A stretch of 64,000 bases of DNA. Origin: AC-32 sp038236705 (GTDB lineage Bacteria > Actinomycetota > Thermoleophilia > Gaiellales > Gaiellaceae). Where the stretch lies: contig JBBRZN010000009.1 of NCBI GenBank assembly GCA_038236705.1, positions 1 to 64,000 of the forward strand. Direction: 5' to 3'. Made by a program: the position numbers and the translations under genes. The notes under the pieces were generated by a model. That model was not told where the DNA came from and searched no databases. It worked only from the letters and a program-made list of their open reading frames with translations. This document shows, in pieces, positions 34,274 through 41,752 of the stretch; position 1 is the stretch's first letter; every line of letters begins with the position of its first letter.

Positions 34274-35602
34274 TCAGTCGTCTGGCCCTGCGACCGCGAA
34301 CAGCTGCCAGGTGCCGGGGATCCCCTTGAGCTCGTGGATGCCTCGATCTGCGAACCGGATTCCCGATCCGGCAACGAGGTCTCGGACAGTCTGCGACACC
34401 AGGACCTCGCCTGACCCCGCGCTCGAGGCCACGCGTGAGCCGATGTTCACGGCGAGCCCCGCGATCTTTTCGTCATGGAGCTCGCACTCTCCGACGTGGA
34501 TGCCGATTCGCGCCTCCAGTCCGAGCGTGCGGACGCCGCCGGTGATCGCCTGTGCTGCTCCGATCGCGCGTGCCGGGCCGTCGAACGTCGCGAAGAATCC
34601 GTCGCCCGCGGTATCGCGTTCGTGTCCGCGGTAGCGGCTCAGCTCCCTTCGGACGATCGCGTGGTGCCGGGCCAGCAGATCGCGCCAGGCACGATCGCCG
34701 ATCGTCGCGGCGTGATCGGTCGAGCCGACGATGTCGGTGAACATGACGGTGGCCAGCACGCTCTCGGGAACCGACGGAGCCTCTTCACCCGCGACGAACC
34801 GCTCGATCTCGTCAGCGATCTCGGGCGAGAGGAACATCTCCAGGTAGTCGCTGCCCGAGACGCGCATCGTCTGCGCATTCGAGATGTACGACGCCACCTC
34901 CATCGTGTCGGCTTCGAAAGGAGCGCGGTAGAGAAGCAGCGTAGGCACGCGCACCGCCGGCAAGACGTCGCGCAAATCGGTCTCGTTGAACGCACGGTTG
35001 AGCGCGTACGCGACCGCGGGGCTCGATCCGACCCGCAGCCAATTCGCGAACCAGCGGCGGTGCTCCTCATTCCCGGCGAGGGACGGGCACCCCTCCATGA
35101 GCAGCTCGTCGCACCACTCCTGTACGCCCCAGCCCTCCCGGAGCTCTGCGAGCTCGCGCTGGTTGGACTCCGATTCGATCCCCGGGCCCTTCGCGATCGC
35201 GTGGAAGAGCGCGAGCGCCCGCGTCCGTTCGGGATAGGAGGCGGCGAACAAGGCGGCCATCCCGGAACCCTCGAAGCCGCTGAAGATCACCGGGTTCGAT
35301 GACCCTGCCGCGTCGAGAACGGCGCGGAGATCCTCCATCCGCGTTTCCAGCGTCGCGAACTGCCCTCCGTGGTCGGAAAGCCCGGTTCCGCGCTTGTCGA
35401 ACAGGATCAGTCGGAACGAGCGAGCGAGGCGCAGATAGAAGTCGCGCCACGGCGGGTACTCCCAGCCGTAGACGAGGTTCGAGACGAAATCGGGAACGTA
35501 GACGAGGTCGACGTCGCCTTCGCCAACGACCTGGTACGCGAGCGCGACTCCGCCGTTTCGCGCGTACTCGATCTCTGCGCGGGGCACCTCTTTCGACTCC
35601 AC
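34274..35602 (-). CDS. alpha/beta-hydrolase fused to class III adenylate/guanylate cyclase
   Basis: 442 residues from GTG 35602. Residues ~1-270 form an alpha/beta-hydrolase: FRLILFDKRGTGLSDHGG, and the elbow FSGFEGSGMAALFA where the usual nucleophile Ser is Glu (G-F-E-G-S-G). Residues ~290-440 form the class III cyclase with the metal motif ATVMFTDIVGSTDHAATIGD, DTAGDGFFATFDGPARAI and a second metal/NTP region (LEARIGIHVGECE, NIGSRVASSAGSGEVLVS). The hydrolase part probably senses a ligand and controls cAMP/cGMP production. A wrecked paralogue is at 46147-47294. Confidence 0.88.
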   Translation of the reverse strand: MESKEVPRAEIEYARNGGVALAYQVVGEGDVDLVYVPDFVSNLVYGWEYPPWRDFYLRLARSFRLILFDKRGTGLSDHGGQFATLETRMEDLRAVLDAAGSSNPVIFSGFEGSGMAALFAASYPERTRALALFHAIAKGPGIESESNQRELAELREGWGVQEWCDELLMEGCPSLAGNEEHRRWFANWLRVGSSPAVAYALNRAFNETDLRDVLPAVRVPTLLLYRAPFEADTMEVASYISNAQTMRVSGSDYLEMFLSPEIADEIERFVAGEEAPSVPESVLATVMFTDIVGSTDHAATIGDRAWRDLLARHHAIVRRELSRYRGHERDTAGDGFFATFDGPARAIGAAQAITGGVRTLGLEARIGIHVGECELHDEKIAGLAVNIGSRVASSAGSGEVLVSQTVRDLVAGSGIRFADRGIHELKGIPGTWQLFAVAGPDD

Positions 35603-35632
35603 CGCGCCATTGTGCCCGCCTAGACTCGACGC

Positions 35633-35980
35633 GTGGATACCCGAGAGGCCGCGCAGCGCTGGGCGGACGTGTGGGAGCAAGGCTGGCCCGAGCACGACAC
35701 CGACGCCATCGGAGCGCTCTACTCCGAGAGCGTGTACTGGCAGCAGCACCCGTTCCGCGACCCCGAGCCCGGCTACCTCGCACGCGTCTTCGCCGAGGAA
35801 GAGTCAGCCCGCTGCGAGTTCGGCACACCGATCGTCGACGGCGACCGCGCCGCGGTCACGTGGAGTGCGAAGACGAGACTCACCGACGGCGGCAGCGAGG
35901 AGCTCGTCGGGGTATCGCTCCTGCGCTTCGATCCGGAAGGACTCGTGGTCGAGCAACGAGACATCTGGGCAGGCCGCTAG
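35633..35980 (+). CDS. NTF2-like/SnoaL-like protein
   Basis: 115 residues from GTG 35633. The fold markers are AQRWADVWEQGWPEHDTDAI, YWQQHPFRDPEPGYLA and TWSAKTRLTDGGSEELVGVS. It is a small cone-shaped domain used for ligand binding or catalysis; no substrate is evident. It is divergent from the hydrolase-cyclase gene with a ~30-bp spacer, so both promoters must be short or shared. Confidence 0.8.
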   Translation: MDTREAAQRWADVWEQGWPEHDTDAIGALYSESVYWQQHPFRDPEPGYLARVFAEEESARCEFGTPIVDGDRAAVTWSAKTRLTDGGSEELVGVSLLRFDPEGLVVEQRDIWAGR

Positions 35981-36005
35981 TCGCCCCGTAATAGTCATTG
36001 CGAAG

Positions 36006-36764
36006 TCAATCGGCGGGCCGACCCGGCGTCAGGAAATCGGTGACGATCGGCCAGTAGCGTTCGGGTGCGTCCTTTCAGGCGAAGTGGCCCGCTCCTTGGA
36101 CCACCTCGAGGCGCCCAACGCCGTCTGATAGCGCGTCGGCGATCTCGCGGGCAGCGGCAACCGTGGTGATGAGGTCGAGCTCACCCACGCACACGAGCGT
36201 CGGGCAGTCGACACGCGCCAACTGGTCGAGAACGTCAAAGCGGCGCATCTCCGCGAGACCAGGTGCATTCAGCTCAGAATTGACGACGGTACGTGCCTCC
36301 TCCTGCTCACCCGGCACCCAGGGCCCGACCAATCTCCAGCAGGGATCCCATTCGTCCGGAGTCACCGACCGCCTGTCGCCGCCGTAGACGCGCTCGACGA
36401 TCGCGGCAACCTCGTCGCCATCGGCTCGGCGGAACTCCTCGACGATCCGGCCAAGGTCGAAGCGGGCAAATGTGGACTGGAGCACGAGCGCCCCGGGGTG
36501 GCCGGGCTGGCGCGCCGCGTAGACCATGGCGACAAACCCGCCGAGCGAGTGTCCAAAGACGACCGGCCTCGCGATCCCGACGGTTTCGCAGAAGTCGCGG
36601 ACGAGGTCGGCGCACATCTCGAAGCTCCAACGCACCGGATCGCCCCACTCGGAGCGACCGTGGCCGGGCAGGTCCAGATACACGACCTGTGCGACAGCCG
36701 AGAGTCGCGCGAAGTCGGGCTTGAAGTAGGAAAGGCGCCGTCACCCGAGGAGCAGCGGATCCGC
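36006..36764 (-). pseudogene. alpha/beta-hydrolase remnant with in-frame TGA and lost N-terminus
   Basis: The readable core starts YFKPDFARLSAVAQVVYLDL, then GHGRSEW, the elbow FGHSLGGFVAMVYAARQPGH, the Asp in VGELDLITTV and the His in QGAGHFA, a full catalytic triad. The core frame stops at TGA 36075-36077, but the same frame continues as KDAPERYWPIVTDFLTPGRP to TGA 36006. The expected residue is Trp, so TGG has become TGA. Upstream, ADPLLLG is followed by TGA and the HGGPG oxyanion loop is gone. It is therefore a decayed gene, adjacent to an intact nucleotidyltransferase. Confidence 0.8.
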
Positions 36765-37538
36765 CTACTGAAGCTCATCGAGGCGCTCTGCGACTACATC
36801 CACATCCGGCAAATCCGCTTCCGCACCCTCGTTCAGGAGGGCGACGACAGAGGCGGCAAGCGCTCTGCGTAGTGCGTCCGGCTCGACCGAGCCGACGTGT
36901 GCGCGGTCGAAGCCCGCGAGAGTCTCAGGCGGAAGCTGGTCGTAGCCACGCGCCTGCACGGCTGGCAGCCCGCGATGGAGGCACGCGAGCGAGAGGGCAT
37001 GATCGCGCACCGCGCCGACGTAATGCTCCGCCTGCCACACCCGGCCACGCTCGATGCACGCCCGTGCGTGCAGCGCATAGATGACGCCCCACCCGAAGAT
37101 GTCCCCAGCGACCGAGGGCGTGGGAATGAAGAGGCTCCCCGGCGATCGGCGGCGAACCTCGGGCTCCTCCGCAGCCGTCTCGCCAAAGAGGAGCTGGAAT
37201 CGCGGCCCCGCCGGCCGGAACTCCGTCGCCGATGTCATGGAGAGATCGAACTGCAGTGCGTCTGGCAGTAGGAACACGCGGTAGGTGGTCAGCCCTGCTT
37301 CGAGGTCGACGAGCTGTACCGCGTCCAGCTCCTCGGTGAGCGTGCGCGTCCAGCCGTCGAGAACGTGCGCAAGCGGCACACCGTCAGCGATCCCGAAAGT
37401 GAGGTCCAAGTCGGAGAAGCGATCGCCGCTTCCGACAGCGAGCGAGCCAACAGCGGCTCCGGCGACGACGCGCTCGTCTTCCTCCGCGAGTTGGAGCATT
37501 CGCGCACGCAGCGCGTCTCGCTGTTCGACGGTGAACAC
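36765..37538 (-). CDS. nucleotidyltransferase domain protein
   Basis: 257 residues. The catalytic signature GSLAVGSGDRFSDLDLTFGI gives the GS...DxD pattern of the minimal nucleotidyltransferase/pol-beta fold, followed by a helical C-terminus. Such proteins occur as antibiotic nucleotidyltransferases and as MNT-type toxin-antitoxin partners; no HEPN partner is visible. The stop lies one base from the decayed hydrolase. Confidence 0.75.
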   Translation of the reverse strand: MFTVEQRDALRARMLQLAEEDERVVAGAAVGSLAVGSGDRFSDLDLTFGIADGVPLAHVLDGWTRTLTEELDAVQLVDLEAGLTTYRVFLLPDALQFDLSMTSATEFRPAGPRFQLLFGETAAEEPEVRRRSPGSLFIPTPSVAGDIFGWGVIYALHARACIERGRVWQAEHYVGAVRDHALSLACLHRGLPAVQARGYDQLPPETLAGFDRAHVGSVEPDALRRALAASVVALLNEGAEADLPDVDVVAERLDELQ

Positions 37539-37659
37539 GGCTCGGCGATCCTAGCTCGCCGAACTCGCGGGCCAGAGTCCGTTCCAGGTCAGCAACATTA
37601 GGCGCCTGCGAGGGAGAAGCGCTACCCCTCCGTCCAGCGGTCGGGCTCATGCTCCTCGC

Positions 37660-37788
37660 GCCGATGCCGGCTTTGCGGGCGTCGGCCCAAAGGCGCTGAT
37701 CGCTAGGACGAGAGTCGACCGAAGTCGTCATGGCTCCGCAGGAGCGGAGCCGGACTTCGATCGACGATGGAGGCGGCGGAATCGAACC
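37660..37788. repeat. att-linked repeat unit, copy 1
   Basis: Shares with 39227-39345 a G/C stem, the segment GAAGTCGTCATGGCTCCGC, a GGCTCCGC/GCGGAGCC hairpin (loop AGGA here, GCAA there) and, 16 nt past the hairpin, a copy of the ssrA 3' terminus. Order and spacing are conserved. Confidence 0.8.
37768..37788. other. ssrA 3'-end copy (att-like), left
   Basis: TGGAGGCGGCGG-AATCGAACC differs from the ssrA end at 44688-44709 only by one missing G. It probably marks an old integration site in the tandem array. Confidence 0.75.
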
Positions 37789-38208
37789 GCGTCGGCGGCC
37801 CACTTCTGAGGAGTCGCCGGAGAACCTGGATGTAGCGACGCCTGACGACCGAGCAATCGGCGTCAGAACAACGTCACGAGACGGCGGAGCCCGAGGAACT
37901 GCCGCTCATCCACCGACCTGCTTGACGATGGCTAGGCACGGCCTACCGGAACAACTCGCGCTCTTAGAGTCCTGGAAGCCAAGTCGAGGCCAGAAATATC
38001 GCCGCGGCGAGAAGGGTGCTGTCCCATGCCCGATTGGACACCCAGTGAGTTCGCTGCCATCGCGCAGGTGTTGGAGCGGCGTCCAGCCTCGACGCGGGCG
38101 CCGTGACCGACAACGGGCGGAGGCCATCCCCGCAGGCGGTCGAAGCCTCGGATCGAGCGGCAGGCGCGGCCGACCCCAGAAGAGAGGCCGGCGCGCGCTG
38201 CTGCTCCC

Positions 38209-38679
38209 CTACTTCGTTTCGCCGTCCTGCACCTCGCCACGCCAGGCGCCGGTCTCGTCGTCGCGGTTCTCGATCAGCTGCTTGAACCGCTCGAGATCTC
38301 CGCGCACCTGCCTCTTGACCACGCCTAGAAGGTCGCCGGCGACGTTCTCCGCGGTCGACTCGCCTTCGACGTCCATCTCGACGTTGACGCGCGTTTGACC
38401 CCCGGCGATCTGCTCGAAGCTCACGACGCCGTCATTCTTGACTTCGCCGTCGATCGTCTTCCAGGCGACCTTTTCGTCCGGTTGCTGCTCGGTGATCTCG
38501 GTTGTCCACTCACGGCTCTCGCCGCGGATCTCGGCCACCCACTGAACGTGGGTGTCGTCGAGCTGCTGGACGGACTGGATGCCCTCCATGAACTTCGGGA
38601 ACTCCTCGAACTGCGTCCACTGGTTGTACGCCTGCCGCACGGGAACCTGAACCTCAATCGAGTCTTGGATCTTGGGCAT
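38209..38679 (-). CDS. SRPBCC family protein (cyclase/dehydrase type)
   Basis: 156 residues. PKIQDSIEVQVPVRQAYNQW and FEEFPKFMEGIQSVQQLDD are the typical opening of SRPBCC coenzyme-Q-binding (COQ10/START-like) proteins, followed by beta strands (VQWVAEIRGESREWTTEITE) and a long C-terminal helix (KRQVRGDLERFKQLIENRDD). It probably binds a hydrophobic ligand. It lies between two ssrA-end copies, so it may be cargo of an older insertion. Confidence 0.85.
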   Translation of the reverse strand: MPKIQDSIEVQVPVRQAYNQWTQFEEFPKFMEGIQSVQQLDDTHVQWVAEIRGESREWTTEITEQQPDEKVAWKTIDGEVKNDGVVSFEQIAGGQTRVNVEMDVEGESTAENVAGDLLGVVKRQVRGDLERFKQLIENRDDETGAWRGEVQDGETK

Positions 38680-38710
38680 GAACTCTCCTCACGGGTTGAT
38701 GGTGACCATG

Positions 38711-38736
38711 GCTGTGCCGGGATGCCCCGGCACAGC
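38711..38736. terminator. strong intercistronic hairpin
   Basis: Perfect 11-bp arms GCTGTGCCGGG and CCCGGCACAGC with a 4-nt loop, between the small membrane-protein stop and the SRPBCC start. There is no T run; it may act as an attenuator or mRNA-processing site. Confidence 0.55.
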
Positions 38737-38750
38737 TCAAAGTCGCGTTG

Positions 38751-39041
38751 CTAGTGGTTGTTCCGGTTGAGCGGGTCTTCGCCACCGACGTACTTGGTGC
38801 CGGACTTGGCGAGCCCGCGGCTGATCATGTAGCCGATTGCAACTGCCGCGACGAGCGTCCAGGCGCGGCGGTCGCCGAACGTGTCGGACACAGCCGAGGC
38901 GATGAGGATCGCCGCGATGATGCCAACCATCGCAAAGAACTCGGTGGTCTTGAGCGCATGCTTCGTCTCGTCGGTTGTTCGACGAGTCTCGCTCGCCGGC
39001 GCATTCATGCGCCGCCGCTCAGCGGTTTCGGTCGCTGCCAT
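38751..39041 (-). CDS. small two-helix membrane protein
   Basis: 96 residues. A charged N-terminus (ASETRRTTDETKHALKTTEF) precedes two hydrophobic segments (AMVGIIAAILIASAV and AWTLVAAVAIGYMISRGLA) and a short hydrophilic tail YVGGEDPLNRNN. It resembles generic small actinobacterial membrane proteins; function is unknown. It lies in the segment between two ssrA-end copies. Confidence 0.6.
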   Translation of the reverse strand: MAATETAERRRMNAPASETRRTTDETKHALKTTEFFAMVGIIAAILIASAVSDTFGDRRAWTLVAAVAIGYMISRGLAKSGTKYVGGEDPLNRNNH

Positions 39042-39226
39042 GTGGTGCCTCCCTCTCAGATCGTTGAGGCGGAGGACTCAGACCCATCCCCTCGCTAGCC
39101 ACCGTGACCCGATACAGGCAGAACCTAAAAGCACTGCTCCGAACGCGGTCCGTGTAGTAAGACCGGTCTGTCCGTTTTCGGTACGCCTAAACATCCAGGC
39201 CAGACCAGTTTTTCATTGCGGCCGCC

Positions 39227-39345
39227 GCCGATGCCGGCTTTGCCGGCGTCGGCTCGCTCACGCTGTTGGAGAAGGCAACCCGATCGAAGTCGTCATGGCT
39301 CCGCGCAAGCGGAGCCGGACTTTGATCGGGAGTGGAGGCGGCGGG
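39227..39345. repeat. att-linked repeat unit, copy 2
   Basis: Second copy of the unit at 37660-37788. The hairpin stems are conserved while loops differ (GCAA versus AGGA), and the ssrA-end copy begins 16 nt beyond the hairpin in both, so the structure rather than exact sequence has been kept. Confidence 0.8.
39330..39345. other. att core, left end of the ssrA element
   Basis: GAGTGGAGGCGGCGGG is identical to 44685-44700, the end of ssrA plus flank. It is the predicted left attachment site of the integrase-bearing element. Confidence 0.8.
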
Positions 39346-39433
39346 TTCGACTTGTGCGAATTTCCGTTCACCAAAGCCAATGCTTCGGGGTCGTGCATCC
39401 GTGATGCTTCCCAACCACAGCTAAGAAGCTCGC

Positions 39434-40021
39434 TCACGGTGTCCCACCTCCGTCAACGACCAGGTCGCAAGACTCCGAGGGCCGTTCGGAAGCGATGTAG
39501 CGGTCCTCTTCAGGCATCCATTCGTGCAGCCAGCGTTGACGCGCTGCTTCGCCATCACGCCCGACCCCACGCTGAAGACGCACATCGTGCGGCGCATCCA
39601 CCCAGATTGTGAAGTCGTAGAACTCTCGTAGCCCGGCTCGCGTTGAGTAGTTCCCTTCAATGACGACGATCCCACCTGGCTCGACGGTCTTCCACTCCGC
39701 CAATTGGTCGCTGTCCCAGTCGTAGCGCTGGAAGGTGGCGGGCTCGTCCACCGATAACGGCCTGATCACCTGATCGAGAAGCCGGCGCAAATCAAACGCG
39801 TCGCCTATCTCCCGATCTCCTCGCCGCCGACGCGCCTCGCGCTCGCTCTCGGATCGATAAAAGTCATCGACCTGGACGACGGTCGTATCTTGGCTCAACC
39901 GCGCTAGCGCCTCAGCGAGGGTTGACTTACCTGAGGCCCCACGTCCGTCGATCCCTACAAGCAGCGTCTCCCTGCGACGTGGCAGCTGTAGAAGCCGTTC
40001 GCGAACAAGCAATTCGCTCAA
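39434..40021 (-). CDS. uridine-kinase-like P-loop kinase
   Basis: 195 residues from TTG 40021, which overlaps the integrase TGA (TTGA). The P-loop is LLVGIDGRGASGKSTLAEAL, the following acidic segment VVQVDDFYRSESEREA and GIVVIEGNYSTRAGLREFYD resemble uridine-kinase/PRK family proteins, with a DAPHDVRLQRGVGRDG lid. It is cargo of the ssrA element; a nucleoside or other phosphate acceptor is likely but not identified. Confidence 0.78.
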   Translation of the reverse strand: MSELLVRERLLQLPRRRETLLVGIDGRGASGKSTLAEALARLSQDTTVVQVDDFYRSESEREARRRRGDREIGDAFDLRRLLDQVIRPLSVDEPATFQRYDWDSDQLAEWKTVEPGGIVVIEGNYSTRAGLREFYDFTIWVDAPHDVRLQRGVGRDGEAARQRWLHEWMPEEDRYIASERPSESCDLVVDGGGTP

Positions 40022-41079
40022 GCGAAGCCTCCGCCCGCTTCGCTCCCGCGAACACCGGGCAGCGGCACAACGCTCGGGGCAAAGGCGCGCTTCAACCGCT
40101 CTCGCGCTCCATCCTCCGACGGGTGTCCGTAAGTGGACATGACAAGCGCGCCGCCATCACTGTGCCCTAGTTGAACGGCCACATCCGCATGCGAGACGCC
40201 CAACTCGAGCAAGTGCGTGGCGCAGAAGTGTCGTAGTTCGTAGAAGTCCATCCCCGGCCGGCCAAAAGCGGCGCGTACCGGGTTCCAGTAGTAGAGAAGG
40301 CTGCTCTTGCGAAATTGTCGCCCGCTGCGAGTCACGAACAACCACGGCACATCAACACGCGGCGCAAGATCAAGAAGTGCGTCCCGCGCCGGCGGGGGCA
40401 GAATCACCACCCGCTCCTTGCCGTTCTTCGGCAGCTTCAGCTGACCGGTGCCGTCTAGGTTGCGTCGAATCACGACTTCGTCATGGCCGACGTCAGACCG
40501 CTGCAGCGCGCACAACTCCCCCGGACGTAGGCCGACATACGCCGCAAACAGGACAATGGCTCGGAACGTCAACCCGTAGTCCTCGTGCACGGCTAGGGCA
40601 TGGCCGGCGAGTGTCTGTAGTTCCTCTTCTGTGAGCGCGTCCAGGTCTTTCCGGCCGCGCGGCTGCTCTAACCGGAGGTTCGCGAACGGATTGGGCCCCG
40701 GATGCAACCCGTCGCTGATCGCGTCGTTGAGCATCGCGCGCACCGCGCGAACATTCGACTGAGGCTGAGCTAGCGCCCATGGCCGCGCTGCGAGCCGGTC
40801 AAGCTCATTGAGACGGGCATGACCGAAGTCGGCCACGAACTGGCGCAACGCGTACCGATACGTTCGCCGCGTAGCCGGCGCAGGCCGTGCGTAGTTCGTG
40901 AGCCACATATCCACGAACTCACGACACGTCAGCCGTGTCGTTGAACCACGCCGCCGCGAAGCGTTCCGCTCCGCCTCACGCGCGTCCCGCAATGTGTCGA
41001 ACGTCCCGACCCATCGCTTGCGCTTCAATGCGGAGTCGTAGACGCTGACCCCGAAATGGCCACTGCGTTTGACGATCAT
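40018..41079 (-). CDS. int: tyrosine recombinase (integrase)
   Basis: 353 residues from ATG 41079, overlapping the Xis stop (ATGA). The N-terminal AP2-type arm (SGHFGVSVYDSALKRKRWVG) and SAM-like domain precede the catalytic part: Arg in YVGLRPGELCALQRSDV, the FYELRHFCATHLLELG box (Tyr replaces the first His of HxxR, as in many relatives), and LGHSDGGALVMSTYGHP with the nucleophile Tyr. It integrates the element into the ssrA 3' end. Confidence 0.92.
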   Translation of the reverse strand: MIVKRSGHFGVSVYDSALKRKRWVGTFDTLRDAREAERNASRRRGSTTRLTCREFVDMWLTNYARPAPATRRTYRYALRQFVADFGHARLNELDRLAARPWALAQPQSNVRAVRAMLNDAISDGLHPGPNPFANLRLEQPRGRKDLDALTEEELQTLAGHALAVHEDYGLTFRAIVLFAAYVGLRPGELCALQRSDVGHDEVVIRRNLDGTGQLKLPKNGKERVVILPPPARDALLDLAPRVDVPWLFVTRSGRQFRKSSLLYYWNPVRAAFGRPGMDFYELRHFCATHLLELGVSHADVAVQLGHSDGGALVMSTYGHPSEDGARERLKRAFAPSVVPLPGVRGSEAGGGFA

Positions 41080-41279
41080 GAATACCTCTCTTTCAGCCAG
41101 CCCTCGACCGCCGGCACTTGGAATCGCAGCCGGCCGCCCCAACGCTCGCATGGCATGCCGTCTTTCACTTGCAGCTCGATCCACCGCGTCGAGTAGCCAA
41201 GATGCGCGGCGAGTTGCCGCTTCGTGAGCCACGGCTCCGCGCCCGGCCGAAGCGGCAACCGGTAAACCTCCGCGCTCAC
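41076..41279 (-). CDS. Xis/AlpA-type excisionase
   Basis: 67 residues from GTG 41279 (GTGA overlap with the upstream gene). WLTKRQLAAHLGYSTRWIEL is the HTH, with the wing CERWGGRLRFQVPAVEGWLK. This short winged-HTH protein directly upstream of the integrase is the classic Xis position and controls excision direction. Confidence 0.85.
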   Translation of the reverse strand: MSAEVYRLPLRPGAEPWLTKRQLAAHLGYSTRWIELQVKDGMPCERWGGRLRFQVPAVEGWLKERYS

Positions 41280-41710
41280 GCGAGCACCATCGCTTTCGTC
41301 GGCAGCCGCGTCGCATCCAGCTTCTCGCTCAGGTATGGGACGACCTGGCGGGCGAGCTCGTCCGGCGTCTCCAGCTCAGGCCATAGCTCACGGAACTCGG
41401 CCTGCTTCCTGTAGGCCTGACGTTCACCGTCGTTCCAGTACCGCTGGAACTCGGTGATGGTGAACGAATCCTTGCTTTCGTCCCGCATCGCCCAGGCCCA
41501 GAGAACGACGAAGGCGGCGACCCGCGAAGCTTTCGGGGTCACGCCCATGAGCAGTTTCATCTGCTTCCACTTACCGGCAGCGGCGAGGTTCTCGGCCTCA
41601 TCACCCCACTGCGTCTTAGCGGCGTCTTCTCCGCCAGCCTCGGCAATTACTGCCCGTGCGATGCAATGCGCGAGGAGCGAGTCCTTTCTAGCCACTGTTC
41701 CACCTGACAC
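41276..41710 (-). CDS. unknown element protein upstream of Xis
   Basis: 144 residues. Helical and charged, with SLLAHCIARAVIAEAGGED and QAEFRELWPELETPDELARQ. No domain is recognised. The overlap with Xis (GTGA) and its own GTG start at 41710 place it in the integration-control operon. It may regulate the operon or help replication. Confidence 0.55.
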   Translation of the reverse strand: MSGGTVARKDSLLAHCIARAVIAEAGGEDAAKTQWGDEAENLAAAGKWKQMKLLMGVTPKASRVAAFVVLWAWAMRDESKDSFTITEFQRYWNDGERQAYRKQAEFRELWPELETPDELARQVVPYLSEKLDATRLPTKAMVLA

Positions 41711-41752
41711 GATTTGTCACCTGACGCAGTGTGTCAGGGTGATCGGACGGAA

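Larger units (their letters stand above)
37539..38208. other. non-coding region with ssrA-like att copy and hairpins
   Basis: 670 bp without a convincing gene; long open frames here are arginine-rich shadows. It contains repeat copy 1 (37660-37788): a GCCGATGCCGG/CCGGCGTCGGC-like stem, a GGCTCCGC-AGGA-GCGGAGCC hairpin at 37732-37751, and then a near copy of the ssrA 3' end at 37768-37788. The remainder to 38208 shows nothing recognisable. Confidence 0.6.
39042..39433. other. non-coding region with repeat copy 2 and the att core of the right-hand element
   Basis: 392 bp without a gene. It carries the repeat unit (39227-39345): an imperfect GCCGATGCCGGC/GCCGGCGTCGGC stem, the GGCTCCGC-GCAA-GCGGAGCC hairpin at 39297-39316 and the 16-bp ssrA-end copy. 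The remaining ~90 bp up to the kinase stop is featureless. Confidence 0.6.

Noticed and set aside
37730..38398. 222-residue plus-strand frame over the repeat region
   Set aside because: Composition is arginine/serine shadow and it spans the att copy and hairpin; the SRPBCC gene on the minus strand explains part of it.
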